DNA of 64,000 nt, from positions 1,093,899-1,157,898 of the forward strand of contig OY282448.1 in assembly GCA_958296175.1 (NCBI GenBank), given 5' to 3'. The notes under the pieces were generated by a model. That model worked only from the letters and a program-made list of their open reading frames with translations. It was not told the DNA's origin and did no database searches. Below, in pieces: positions 17,888 to 27,783 of the stretch (positions within the stretch are counted from its first letter, which is position 1; the number at the start of each line of letters is the position of its first letter). The DNA comes from an uncultured Chloroflexota bacterium (lineage in GTDB: Bacteria; Chloroflexota; UBA11872). Position numbers and translations under genes: made by a program.

Positions 17888-17923
17888 CCGCAGGCGGCGC
17901 CCGCCCCTAGGCGCCGCCTGCGG
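17888..17923. terminator. Perfect 14-bp GC hairpin after the PhyH-like gene
   Basis: CCGCAGGCGGCGCC (17888-17901) pairs with GGCGCCGCCTGCGG (17910-17923) across an 8-nt loop. A second short hairpin, TTCCCGCGGACGCGGGAA, lies just upstream at about 17862-17879. There is no T-tract, so it may be a terminator or a REP-like element. Confidence 0.5.
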
Positions 17924-18002
17924 CTCTAGCGCTGCCGCCCGTCGGTCCGGGGGGCGCGGCCCAGGGTTGACGCGGCGTTGGCGGGAGGCGCAGATTCTCG
18001 GG

Positions 18003-19007
18003 ATGCGCTCGTGTCGGGTTGGAGTCGTCGGCTGCGGGCCGCGGGGCCGCGCCTATGCGGCTGTGCTGGCGGCGCTGGACTGCGCCAGCGTGGCGCAGTG
18101 CGTGGATGAGGACCCGCACGCCGCGCGCGCCTGCGCGGCGGCGGTTGGGGGCCAGGCCGCCGCGGCCTGGGACGCCAACCTGCTGGACGCTCTGGTGGTG
18201 GCGGGGCCGGCCGGCGGCCATGGCCGCGCGGCGCTGGCGGCAGTGCGCGCGGGGCTGCCCGTGCTGGTCGACCCGCCGCTGGCCGTGGGCGTGGCCGAAG
18301 CGCGGCGCGCGGCCCGCGCCGCCCGGGAGGCCGGGGCGCATCTGCACACGGCCTTCGGCTGGCGGTTCGAACCCCTGGTCCAGCTGCTGCGCCAGGTCAT
18401 GCCGTCGCCCGCGTTCGCGCACGCGGCGGTGGCCGTCGGTTGCGGCCCGCCCGTGCCGACGCCGACCGGGCCGGGCCAGGCCGACGCCCGGCTCTGGGGC
18501 GCGCCGCTGCACGCCCTGGACCTGCTGGCGCACCTGTTCGGCGCGCTGCCGGACGAGATCGTGGCCGACGGCGACCCCGCCGCCGGCGCTCCGCTGGCCG
18601 CCGAGCTGTACTTCGACCAAGTCCGCCACGCCTCGGTGTCGGTGGTTCCCGGCGGTTCGGGCGGCGAGCTGGGGCCCGTGGTGCTCGACCTGACCGACGG
18701 CGCGGCGCGCGCGCGGGTCTGGGCGGACTGGACCGAAGCCGAAATCCGTGCGCTGGACGGGCGCGCCCTGGAGCTGCCCGAACGGCCCGGCGTGCACGCC
18801 GCGCCGCACGGCGCCGCCGTGCGGCTGCGGACGCCGAGGGGCGACCACGCCCTGCGCGCGCCCTTGCGCGCGCTGCTGGACGCGGCGGCCCAGGCGGCGC
18901 CGCCCGGGCCCGAGCCCGCGGCTGACGGCGTGCGCGCCGCGGTGCTGATGCAAACCATGCTGCGCGCCGCCGCCAGCGGCCGCCGCCAGCCGCTCCACGC
19001 GCCCTGA
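18003..19007 (+). CDS. Gfo/Idh/MocA-type oxidoreductase-like protein
   Basis: 334 residues. N-terminal Rossmann start RVGVVGCGPRGRAYAAVL, with the following strand VVAGPAGGHGRAALAAVRAG and LVDPPLAVGVAEARRAAR. The family usually has EKP at the last site; here it is DPP, so the conserved Lys is missing and catalysis may be altered. The C-terminal half is weakly conserved, with LHALDLLAHLFGALPDEIVA as in Gfo/Idh proteins. ATG 18003 is preceded by GGGAGG, but 14 nt away, so the start is uncertain. It lies 1 bp before nadD. Confidence 0.75.
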   Translation: MRSCRVGVVGCGPRGRAYAAVLAALDCASVAQCVDEDPHAARACAAAVGGQAAAAWDANLLDALVVAGPAGGHGRAALAAVRAGLPVLVDPPLAVGVAEARRAARAAREAGAHLHTAFGWRFEPLVQLLRQVMPSPAFAHAAVAVGCGPPVPTPTGPGQADARLWGAPLHALDLLAHLFGALPDEIVADGDPAAGAPLAAELYFDQVRHASVSVVPGGSGGELGPVVLDLTDGAARARVWADWTEAEIRALDGRALELPERPGVHAAPHGAAVRLRTPRGDHALRAPLRALLDAAAQAAPPGPEPAADGVRAAVLMQTMLRAAASGRRQPLHAP

Positions 19008-19008
19008 C

Positions 19009-19656
19009 GTGGCGCGGCTGGGCGTCTACGGCGGCACGTTCGACCCTATTCACTTCGGGCATCTGGCGGTGGCCCGCGGCGTGTGCGCCGCGTTCCGTCT
19101 GCGCCGCGTGCTGTTCGTTCCGGCGCGGCAGTCGCCGCTGCGGCGGGCGCCCGCCGCCTCCGCCCGCGACCGGCTGGCCATGGTGCGCCGCGCGGTGGCC
19201 GACACGCCGGAGTTCGAGGCCTCGGCGGTGGACGTCGAGCGCCCGGGGCCATCGTTCATGATCGACACGCTGCGCCTGCTGGCCCAGGCGCACCCCCGCG
19301 CCGCGTTGTTCGTGATCGTCGGCGCCGACGCGCTGGCCGAGATGCCGGCCTGGCGGCAGGCGGGCGAGATTTTGGACGCGGCTCAGGTAATTGCCGTGGC
19401 GCGCCCCGGCGCCGCCGCTCGACTCCCGCCCGACCTGGCCGCGCTGCACCCGCGCGCCGCGCAGCGGGTGCACGCGCACCGCATGCCGCCGATGGACATC
19501 GCCGCCTCGCACGTCCGCCGCTTGCGCGCGCGCGGCCGCCCCATCGACGCCTACGTCTCGGTGCAAGTGGCGCGCTACGTCGAGGCGCGCGGGTTGTACG
19601 TCCGGGCGGCGGCGGCGCGCGGGATGGGCGGCGCGGACGCGCGGGCTTCGATATGA
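19009..19656 (+). CDS. nadD: Nicotinate-nucleotide adenylyltransferase
   Basis: 215 residues, the normal size. The nucleotidyltransferase motif GGTFDPIHFGHL is at the N-terminus, the middle has FVIVGADALAEMPAWRQ, and the end has DIAASHVRRLRARG in place of the usual ISSTxIR. It makes deamido-NAD from nicotinate mononucleotide and ATP in NAD synthesis. GTG start 1 bp after the preceding stop. It is followed closely by rsfS, a common gene order in bacteria. Confidence 0.95.
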   Translation: MARLGVYGGTFDPIHFGHLAVARGVCAAFRLRRVLFVPARQSPLRRAPAASARDRLAMVRRAVADTPEFEASAVDVERPGPSFMIDTLRLLAQAHPRAALFVIVGADALAEMPAWRQAGEILDAAQVIAVARPGAAARLPPDLAALHPRAAQRVHAHRMPPMDIAASHVRRLRARGRPIDAYVSVQVARYVEARGLYVRAAAARGMGGADARASI

Positions 19657-19660
19657 TTCG

Positions 19661-20035
19661 GTGGTCGTTGCTTCTGTGGTCGGTCGGCCTCTGACGCCTA
19701 GCGAGCTTGCGCGCCGGATTGTGGACGCCGTGGTTGCGCGCGGTGCGGCGGACACGGTGCTGTTGGACATCCGCGGCCTCAGCGTGCTGGCGGACTACTT
19801 TGTCGTAACCACGGCAACCAGCGCGCCGCAGATGCGCGCCGTGCGCGACGCGCTGAGCAACGACGTGCGCACGGCGGCGGGGCAGCGGCCGCACTTCGAG
19901 GGCGAACCCTCGGACGCCTGGCTGCTGGCGGACTTCGGCGACGTGGCGGCGCACGTGTTTACCGAGGACGGACGGGCGTATTATCGACTCGAGGAGTTCT
20001 GGTCCGAGGCGCCGGTGGTGCTGCGGGTTCAGTAG
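19661..20035 (+). CDS. rsfS: Ribosomal silencing factor RsfS
   Basis: 124 residues if it starts at GTG 19661; GTG 19676 is an alternative. The DUF143/RsfS core is clear: DTVLLDIRGLSVLADYFVV, then SAPQMRAVRDAL, SDAWLLADFGDVAAHVF and a final YYRLEEFW. RsfS binds L14 (uL14) and blocks subunit joining when nutrients are short. It starts 4 bp after nadD and is probably co-transcribed with it. Confidence 0.92.
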   Translation: MVVASVVGRPLTPSELARRIVDAVVARGAADTVLLDIRGLSVLADYFVVTTATSAPQMRAVRDALSNDVRTAAGQRPHFEGEPSDAWLLADFGDVAAHVFTEDGRAYYRLEEFWSEAPVVLRVQ

Positions 20036-20044
20036 GATCGAGTC

Positions 20045-20224
20045 ATGGGTGGAACCAAAGCATTTGTCCTGGGGGTGGCGGTGGCGCTGCCGGCCGGGTT
20101 TGCGGCCGGCGTGCTGACGGCCATGCTGCTCACGGCCGAGCGCATGGACGACCTGCGCCGCGCCGTGGCGCAGAAGGCCCTGCGCCGCGAACCCCGCGTC
20201 GACTTCGACACGCTGCACCAGTAG
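20045..20224 (+). CDS. Small single-helix membrane protein
   Basis: 59 residues. MGGTK is followed by a hydrophobic helix from about residue 6 to 30 (FVLGVAVALPAGFAAGVLTA) and a charged amphipathic tail with three Arg-rich turns (ERMDDLRRAVAQKALRREPR). AGGA (20034-20037) is 7 nt before the ATG, and the gene is 9 bp after rsfS, so it is a plausible third member of the nadD-rsfS operon. No family recognised. Confidence 0.6.
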   Translation: MGGTKAFVLGVAVALPAGFAAGVLTAMLLTAERMDDLRRAVAQKALRREPRVDFDTLHQ

Positions 20225-20381
20225 CCGGCGCGGTCCTGGTCGATCCCCGGCGGCCGCGCTCGATTCGCCGCCGGCTGCGGCTGATTGCCGGCGCGTGGGC
20301 CAATACAGGGAGGATGCGTCGGGACGCCGCCGCGCCCCCGGTCACTGACCGCCGCATTGGGAGTGGACGACGGCGAACGTC

Positions 20382-22757
20382 TCAGCCGCGCAGCGCGGCC
20401 ACGGTCACGCCGTCGCCGCCTTCCGCCAGCGGCGCAGTTGCGTGGGCGCGGATGGCCGGGTGCCCGGCCAGCACCTCGGCAACCACGGCCCGCAGCGCGC
20501 CCGTGCCCTTGCCGTGGATGACGCGCAGCGTGCCCGCGCCGCGCCGCAGGGCATCGTCGATGCCCAGGTCGACAGCTTCCACGGCGTCGTCGGCGCGCAG
20601 GCCGCGAATGCTGATTTCGGCCACGCCGCCCGACGCCGGCGGGCGGCGCGGGCGCACGGGACGGCGCGCGGCCGCGGGGAGCGGCGCGGGAAAGACCTGC
20701 CGCACCCGCGCGCGGTCGATGCGGGCGCGCACCTGCCCCACGGCCACGCCGATGGCGCGCGGGTCCAGGTCCGTCACCCGCGCGCGGTCGGAGAACCCCT
20801 CGGCTTCCACCTCGTCGCCGACGCGAATCTCGGGCAGCTCGGGCGCGGCGCCGTCGTGGGACGGCGCGGGCGCCGCGTCCAGCCGGCGCTCGGCCTCCAT
20901 CACGCTGGCGCGCGCGGCGCGGCGGGCGTCGGCCCCGGCCGCGGCTCGGGCCGAGCGGCGGGCGTCGCGCAGCGCCTGCCGCGCCGTCTTCACCAGCCCC
21001 CAGGCTTCGCGGCGGGCGTCGCGCACCAGCGCCTGGCGTTCGCGCTCGTGCCGCGCCAGCCGCTCGTCCAGGTCGCGGCGCCGGCGCTCGGCTTCGGCCC
21101 GCGCCGCCGCGCTGGCCGCGCGCTCCCGCTCGGCGGCGTCGCGCGCGGCGTGCGCGGCGGCAATCGCCTGCTCCAGGTTGCGGGCGCGGGCGGACATGCG
21201 GGTGCGGGCGTCGGCCACGATGGCCGGATCCAGGTCCAGGCGTTCCGCAATCTCCAGCGCGTTGCTCAGGCCGGGGACGCCCAGGCGCAGCCGATAGGTT
21301 GGGCGCAGGGTCTGCTGGTCGAACTCTACGCTGGCGTTGCGCGCGTGTGGATGCGCCGCCGCGAACGCCTTGAGCGCCGGGTGGTGAGTGGTTGCCACCA
21401 CCGTGGCGCCGCGCGCCAGCAGCGCCGCCGCCACGGCCTGGCCAAGCGCCGCGCCTTCGTCCGGGTCGGTTCCCGCGCCGATCTCGTCCGCCAACGCCAG
21501 CACGCCCGGCCCCGCGGCCTCCACCATGGCGCGCAGGTTGCGCACGTGGGACGAAAACGTGCTGAGGCTCTGCTCGATGCTTTGGGCGTCGCCAATGTCG
21601 GCAATCACGCGCCGGAACACGGCCACGCGCGAGCCTTCGCGGGCCGGCACGTGCATGCCGCAGGCGGCCATGAGGTGCAGCAGCCCCATGGTCTTGAGCG
21701 CCACCGTCTTGCCGCCGGTGTTGGGGCCGGTGATCAGCAACGCGCGCGCCTGCGCCGCGTCTATGGCCGCGTCGATCGGCACGGGCCGTTCCAGCAGCGG
21801 GTGCCGCGCCGCGCCCAGCTCGAAGCCGTCGTCCGCGCTCACCTGCGGCGGCGCGGCGTCCAGATCGTTGGCATACCGCGCCAGCGCCAGCGCCTGGTCG
21901 AGCGCGGCCAGGGCCTGCACGGCCGCGTCCAGGGCCGGCTGCGCCGCCCCCGCGGCTGCGGACAGGTGCTCCAGAATGCGTTCGACCTCGCGCGTCTCGG
22001 CCACCTCCAGTTCGCGCACGTGGTTGCCCGCCTCCACGGCCGCCAGCGGCTCCATGAAGACCGTGGCGCCGCTGGCCGACACGTCGTGCACCACGCCGGC
22101 GAGCTGGTGCTGCCGCTCGCGGCGCACCGGCACGACCAGGCGGCCGCGGCGCTCGGTGACCACCGGTTCCTGCAAGACGCCTGCCGGGGCGCGTTCGACC
22201 AGCCGCGCCAACAGCCGCGCCGCATGCGCGCGCTGCCGCGCCAGGGCGCGCCGCAGCCGGCGCAACTCGTCCGACGCCGTGTCGCGAACCTCGGCCTGCT
22301 CGTCGATCGCGTCGGCAATGCGCTCTTCCAGGTCCAGCGGCTCGCGCACGCAGGCCAGCCGCGCCCACAGGTCGGGGGCCGCGTCCGCGTGCCGGCCCAC
22401 CGCGCGCACGGCCAGGCGCACGGCGCGCAGGTGGCTGTGGATCTCCAGGAGCTCGGACGTGGTCAGCCGCGCGCCGCGCGCGGCACGCGCCGCCAGAGTG
22501 CGCACGTCGCGCGCGCCGCCCAGGGAGATCGAGGGCTCCAGATCGAGCAGCAGCCGCGCTTGAGTCGTGCGCTCCAGGCGCGCGCCCACCTGGACGCGGT
22601 TGGCGGATGGCCGCAGCGCGCGCACCGCGCACGCGCCGGCCGAGAAGGCCGCGCGTTCGGCCGCGCGCCCCAGCACCGTCGGCAGCTCCAGCAGCTCCAG
22701 CGTGCGCAGGCTGGCCGCTGCGGGAGCATCGGCGGCGGCGGCGGGCATGTCGTCCAT
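20382..22757 (-). CDS. mutS2: Endonuclease MutS2 / ribosome rescue ATPase
   Basis: 791 residues. The MutS core and clamp are followed by the ATPase with Walker A ITGPNTGGKTVALKT, the Q/signature region DIGDAQSIEQSLSTFSSH, Walker B LALADEIGAGTDPDEGAALG and THHPALKAFA. A long coiled-coil precedes the C-terminal Smr domain, which has VIHGKGTGALR. The usual LDLRG at the Smr start reads ISIRG, losing the Asp. Known roles of MutS2 are suppression of recombination and splitting of collided ribosomes. The start is ATG 22755-22757; ATG 22746 is also possible. Confidence 0.95.
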   Translation of the reverse strand: MDDMPAAAADAPAAASLRTLELLELPTVLGRAAERAAFSAGACAVRALRPSANRVQVGARLERTTQARLLLDLEPSISLGGARDVRTLAARAARGARLTTSELLEIHSHLRAVRLAVRAVGRHADAAPDLWARLACVREPLDLEERIADAIDEQAEVRDTASDELRRLRRALARQRAHAARLLARLVERAPAGVLQEPVVTERRGRLVVPVRRERQHQLAGVVHDVSASGATVFMEPLAAVEAGNHVRELEVAETREVERILEHLSAAAGAAQPALDAAVQALAALDQALALARYANDLDAAPPQVSADDGFELGAARHPLLERPVPIDAAIDAAQARALLITGPNTGGKTVALKTMGLLHLMAACGMHVPAREGSRVAVFRRVIADIGDAQSIEQSLSTFSSHVRNLRAMVEAAGPGVLALADEIGAGTDPDEGAALGQAVAAALLARGATVVATTHHPALKAFAAAHPHARNASVEFDQQTLRPTYRLRLGVPGLSNALEIAERLDLDPAIVADARTRMSARARNLEQAIAAAHAARDAAERERAASAAARAEAERRRRDLDERLARHERERQALVRDARREAWGLVKTARQALRDARRSARAAAGADARRAARASVMEAERRLDAAPAPSHDGAAPELPEIRVGDEVEAEGFSDRARVTDLDPRAIGVAVGQVRARIDRARVRQVFPAPLPAAARRPVRPRRPPASGGVAEISIRGLRADDAVEAVDLGIDDALRRGAGTLRVIHGKGTGALRAVVAEVLAGHPAIRAHATAPLAEGGDGVTVAALRG

Positions 22758-22927
22758 CGGGAAAGCGGTGCGTTGGTTTCGTCAGACAGGCAAGCCTAGC
22801 GGCGCGCCGCCGCAGCTCGACGCCAAAAACCGCCGCCGCGCCGCCGACGCAGCGGGACAACCGCCCGCCCGCATCCGCCTGCATCCGCCTGCATCCGCCC
22901 AGCGTCCGGCGCGGAGGATCGACCGAC

Positions 22928-23251
22928 CTAGGTCAGGCTGAACGGCGGGTAGCGGTCGGTCAGGCTCATGAAATAGGCGTTGACCCGCGTCGACCAGCGC
23001 AAGAGGCCGACTTGCAGGTCGAACAGGCTGCGCGGGTAGCGGCCAATCACCAGAACCGCCAGGTAGCCGATCAGGGCAATGATGGGCGCCGCCATGCTCA
23101 GGATGCTGAGCAGCACCACGTGCGGCAGCAGCAGCAGCAGCTTGAGCAGAACGAGCAACCCCGCCAGCGCCAGCAGGCGGGAACTGCGCTCCGGATATTC
23201 CACCACCATATCGACGGGATAGACGTTACCGCTCGACCGCGTGTCGTCCAT
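22928..23251 (-). CDS. DUF4389 domain-containing membrane protein
   Basis: 107 residues. A short N-terminal charged stretch, VYPVDMVVEYPERSSRLLAL, leads into two hydrophobic blocks (LAGLLVLLKLLLLLPHVVLL and PIIALIGYLAVLVI). The end is RYPRSLFDLQVGLLRWSTRV followed by TDRYPPFSL, the signature of DUF4389 proteins seen in Chloroflexota and Actinobacteria. Function unknown. It follows the Lon-domain gene on the same strand with a 29-bp gap. Confidence 0.85.
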   Translation of the reverse strand: MDDTRSSGNVYPVDMVVEYPERSSRLLALAGLLVLLKLLLLLPHVVLLSILSMAAPIIALIGYLAVLVIGRYPRSLFDLQVGLLRWSTRVNAYFMSLTDRYPPFSLT

Positions 23252-23280
23252 GGCTCCTCCTCGGCTCCCAGGCCGTGCCG

Positions 23281-23913
23281 CTAATTGCGGCGTGCGTCCA
23301 GCTTCTCACGCAGGCGTTGCAGCGCTTGCGCGATGCGGTGCTCCACCAGCCGGCGCTCCATGCCGAGCAGCTGCAGCAGCGACTCGGCTTCCAGCAGACC
23401 CTGCGCGGACTGCGGGCCGGCCGGCACGCCCGCGGCAACCAGGTTGGCCAGCGCCATGGGGTCGGACGGCAGCTCCAGATTGGGCATGTAGCCCGATTGC
23501 AGCTCGATCATCAGCGTGACCAGCCGGTCGAAGCTGGCGCGCAGCTCGTCGGCCGCCTGCCGCGCGGCCGGGGAGTCGTCGTCCGCCAGCGGGTCGGGCT
23601 CCACCTCCGCCGCTACGTGCGGTTCCCGCGCCACGATCTGGCGGATGCGGAAGCGAGTCTCGCCCACGGCCACGACGTCGAAGCAGCCGTCGGGCAGATA
23701 TTTGACCTTGCGCACGCGCGCGGTGGTGCCCACCGCGTGCGGAACGGCGGGCGCGCCCACGTCCGCGCCCTCGGCAATCAGCACCACGCCGAAGACGCTG
23801 TCCGTTTCGATGCAGCGCCCCACCATGGCGCGGTAGCGCGGTTCGAAGACGTGCAGCGGCAGCCGCATGCCTGGAAAGAGCACGGTGTGCAGCGGGAAGA
23901 GATCGAGGCGCAT
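23281..23913 (-). CDS. Stand-alone Lon substrate-binding (LAN) domain protein
   Basis: 210 residues. LDLFPLHTVLFPGMRLPLHV and FEPRYRAMVGRC are the conserved start of the Lon N-terminal domain, and the FRIRQIV strand and helical C-terminus also fit. No ATPase or protease domain follows, so it cannot be a protease. It may be an adaptor or substrate-recognition protein. It is divergent from groEL, and the ~200 bp between them carry the CIRCE element. Confidence 0.9.
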   Translation of the reverse strand: MRLDLFPLHTVLFPGMRLPLHVFEPRYRAMVGRCIETDSVFGVVLIAEGADVGAPAVPHAVGTTARVRKVKYLPDGCFDVVAVGETRFRIRQIVAREPHVAAEVEPDPLADDDSPAARQAADELRASFDRLVTLMIELQSGYMPNLELPSDPMALANLVAAGVPAGPQSAQGLLEAESLLQLLGMERRLVEHRIAQALQRLREKLDARRN

Positions 23914-23959
23914 CCCGCAAGTGTAGGGGGCGCACGGCCCCGGGCCGCGCTCGACGCCG

Positions 23960-23986
23960 TTAGCAGTCGAGCCGTGCGAGTGCTAA
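23960..23986. promoter_or_regulatory. CIRCE operator (HrcA binding site)
   Basis: TTAGCAGTC, nine nt, GAGTGCTAA. This matches the CIRCE consensus TTAGCACTC-N9-GAGTGCTAA except for one base in the left arm. It lies 136 bp upstream of groEL and within 50 bp of the divergent LAN-domain start, so HrcA could repress either gene. Confidence 0.9.
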
Positions 23987-25804
<1,818 letters not shown>

Positions 25805-25831
25805 ACCTCACCCGCCGACGCATCATCCAAG

Positions 25832-25859
25832 CCCCGCCGGCCGCAGGCCGGCGGGGTTT
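25832..25859 (+). terminator. Rho-independent terminator of groEL
   Basis: CCCCGCCGGCC, loop GCA, GGCCGGCGGGG, then TTT. A perfect 11-bp stem that starts 28 bp after the groEL stop. Confidence 0.8.
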
Positions 25860-26042
25860 GCCGCGTCAGCGCGGCATGGCGGGACGCCCGAACCTGAAAA
25901 CTCGTGCGCGTGCCCCTCGAAACTCCCCGCATGGAAGTGTCCTCGAGTCTTCGACGCCGCAGACGCGGGCGCCGTTGCCACAAGCGCCCAGAGCGCCCAA
26001 TTCGCTCTGTGAGGGCCTTGTCGGGCGAAGCCCTCTTGAGAG

Positions 26043-26071
26043 TTGACGGGTCTCGTATTTCTGTGTAGCGT
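26043..26071 (+). promoter_or_regulatory. Candidate promoter of the tiny-ORF cluster
   Basis: TTGACG, 17-bp spacer, TAGCGT. The -35 differs from consensus at one base and the -10 keeps the key T, A and final T. It lies 48 bp before the first small ORF. Confidence 0.4.
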
Positions 26072-26118
26072 CAAATACGCTCAGCAGCGTGGCTGGACGG
26101 GGACAGGAGAGGCGGAGC

Positions 26119-26202
26119 ATGGCTTATTTGTCCTTCGCATCTATGTATCCCACGTACAGCAACGACTCGACGGATGCTCGTGGTGAGGACTCGTCCGAGT
26201 GA
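26119..26202 (+). CDS. Tiny ORF, 27 residues
   Basis: MAYLSFASMYPTYSNDSTD and then a short acidic tail. It is preceded by the strong purine-rich site GGAGAGGCGGAG just before the ATG. Its TGA overlaps the GTG of the next ORF (GTGA at 26199-26202), suggesting a coupled leader peptide or first cistron. Codons here are far less G/C-rich at third positions than in neighbours. No family recognised, and it may not be a real protein. Confidence 0.4.
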   Translation: MAYLSFASMYPTYSNDSTDARGEDSSE

Positions 26203-26366
26203 CTCCGTTGGACGTTGAGTTGTATAGCCACCTCAGAAACTGGTCAGAAAGCTACTACTTCCTTCACGCTGCTGCGACAGCTCTGTGGTCGATTGTTGGC
26301 CTCGTTGCCGCCTGGAATTTGCCGCGCATCCTGAAATACATAGGAAGGCACCGTGGCAGATTCTGA
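26199..26366 (+). CDS. Small membrane ORF, 55 residues
   Basis: A polar N-terminus (TPLDVELYSHLRNWSES) leads to one hydrophobic helix, roughly residues 20-43 (HAAATALWSIVGLVAAWN), and a basic tail KYIGRHRGRF. This is the layout of small inner-membrane peptides. The GTG start overlaps the previous stop. Low third-position G/C suggests acquired or rapidly evolving DNA. No family recognised. Confidence 0.4.
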   Translation: MTPLDVELYSHLRNWSESYYFLHAAATALWSIVGLVAAWNLPRILKYIGRHRGRF

Positions 26367-26396
26367 GGAAGTCGCAGTCTTGCACGCGGCACTGGC

Positions 26397-26519
26397 ATGA
26401 CACCGGATCTGGTGTTCGCCATTGCTTTGTACGTGCTGTCGGCCCTACCGCCGATTTTGTGGACCCTCAGCGCCATCGTTGCTCTGTGGAGACTCAGACA
26501 GATCTTACGGGAGGACTAG
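26397..26519 (+). CDS. Small membrane ORF, 40 residues
   Basis: MTPDLVFAIALYVLSALPPI begins a hydrophobic protein that continues LWTLSAIVALW and ends in a charged tail, RLRQILRED. It lies 30 bp after, and in the same frame as, the 55-residue ORF, from which only the TGA and ten codons separate it. The two could be halves of one interrupted gene. No family recognised. Confidence 0.4.
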   Translation: MTPDLVFAIALYVLSALPPILWTLSAIVALWRLRQILRED

Positions 26520-26555
26520 ACGACCAGAAGTACCGTACCTTGAAAAATGGGCCTA

Positions 26556-26583
26556 CCGCAGGGCTGAGGTGCGGGTTCTTTTT
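26556..26583 (+). terminator. Probable terminator after the tiny-ORF cluster
   Basis: CCGCA, nine nt, TGCGG, then GTTCTTTTT. The stem is only 5 bp but the T-run is clear, which is unusual in this G+C-rich window. Confidence 0.5.
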
Positions 26584-26628
26584 GTGCGGCGTTCGTTGCT
26601 GAACTAAATCCCGGAGTCTCGCTGGCGT

Positions 26629-27783
26629 CTAGCTCAGAAAATCCTTCAACCGTCGGGCCAGCCGCGGGTGGCGGAGTTTGCGCAGCGCCTGGGACTCGAT
26701 CTGGCGGATGCGTTCGCGCGTCAGGCCAAACTCCTGGCCCACCTGGTCGAGCGTGCGGTTGGTGTCGTCGTCCAGACCGTGGCGCATGCGCAGGATTTTC
26801 TGTTCGCGCGGGTCCAGCATTTCCATCACGCCTTTCAGATGCTCCGAGAGCATCTGGCGCGTGGCGGCTTCGACCGGTTCTTCGGCGGCTTCGTCCGGGA
26901 TCAGATGGCCGATCTCCGTGTCGCCGTCCTCGCCGATGGGCGTTTCCAGCGAGATGGGCAGGCGCGAGGCCTGCTTCAGCTCGCCGATCTGCTCCTCGCT
27001 CATCTGCATTTCGTGCGCCACTTCCATGTCCGTGGGTTCGCGCCCCAGGCGCAGCTGCAGGTCGCGCTGGACGCGGTAGGACTTGGTCAGCTTTTCGTGC
27101 ACGTGCACGGGCAGCCGGATGGTGCGGCTCTGTTCGGCGATGGCGCGCGTGACGGCCTGCCGAATCCACCAGGTGGCATAGGTGCTGAACTTGTAGCCGC
27201 GGCGCCAGTCGAACTTCTCCGAGGCGCGCATCAGCCCCGCGTTGCCTTCCTGAATCAAGTCCAGCAGCGGGATGCCGTGGCCCGTGTACTTCTTGGCCAC
27301 GCTGACCACCAGGCGCAGGTTGGCCGTGATGAGGTGCTCGCGGGCGGCTTTTTCGCTGCGTTCGATGCGCTGCGCCAGGTCGACTTCCTGCTTGGCGGTG
27401 AGCAGGGAGATGCGGCCAATCTCGTTGAGGTAGCTGCGCACCGTGTCCTGGCTGGCGGATTCCATCTCCAGGTCGCGCTCGCGCCGCGATTGGATGGTGG
27501 TGACCTTGGACGCGTCGTTGCCTTCGGTGTCCTCCGGCTCCTCCTCGCGCAGCTCGATTTCTTCTTCGGCCAGCCGCTCGCGGAACCAGGTTTCGACCTC
27601 CGCGGGGATGTGCGAGACGTCGGGCAGCACGCGCTTGAGCGCCGACTTCTCCAGATAGCCGGGGTCGGCGCCCAGCGCCACCAGCTCGGCCAGGGCGTTG
27701 TCTAGGGTTTCTTCGTCCAGGTGCAGCGACGCGTCGAGCGTTCCAGACAGCCCGCTGCTGCGTTGTCGTTGTTGCACGGCCAA
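26629..27783 (-). CDS. rpoD: Primary RNA polymerase sigma factor (sigma70/RpoD type)
   Basis: 384 residues. An N-terminal acidic part is followed by region 1.2 ([20 protein letters not shown]), region 2 ([20 protein letters not shown], then [19 protein letters not shown]), region 3, and region 4.2 with the helix-turn-helix [17 protein letters not shown]. It directs promoter recognition; TTGACA/TATAAT-like promoters are expected. A TTG start at 27783 is chosen because GGAGG lies 6 nt upstream; the frame is open to 28071, but that extension is low-complexity Arg/Pro sequence. It might be a principal sigma paralogue rather than the only one. Confidence 0.93.
   Translation of the reverse strand: MAVQQRQRSSGLSGTLDASLHLDEETLDNALAELVALGADPGYLEKSALKRVLPDVSHIPAEVETWFRERLAEEEIELREEEPEDTEGNDASKVTTIQSRRERDLEMESASQDTVRSYLNEIGRISLLTAKQEVDLAQRIERSEKAAREHLITANLRLVVSVAKKYTGHGIPLLDLIQEGNAGLMRASEKFDWRRGYKFSTYATWWIRQAVTRAIAEQSRTIRLPVHVHEKLTKSYRVQRDLQLRLGREPTDMEVAHEMQMSEEQIGELKQASRLPISLETPIGEDGDTEIGHLIPDEAAEEPVEAATRQMLSEHLKGVMEMLDPREQKILRMRHGLDDDTNRTLDQVGQEFGLTRERIRQIESQALRKLRHPRLARRLKDFLS

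Larger units (their letters stand above)
25805..26118. other. Gene-less stretch after groEL
   Basis: It holds the groEL terminator, an imperfect stem GAGGGC/GCCCTC at 26011-26035, and a candidate promoter at 26043. Composition drops from the very G+C-rich background toward mixed sequence from about 25900. Short minus-strand frames here are not supported. Confidence 0.6.

Noticed and set aside
25866..26120. Minus-strand 84-residue ORF after groEL
   Set aside because: It crosses the intergenic stem and promoter region, has no family and has no ribosome-binding site.
26285..26602. 105-residue ORF over the tiny-ORF cluster
   Set aside because: It is in a different frame from the better supported small ORFs, has no ribosome-binding site, and runs through the terminator.
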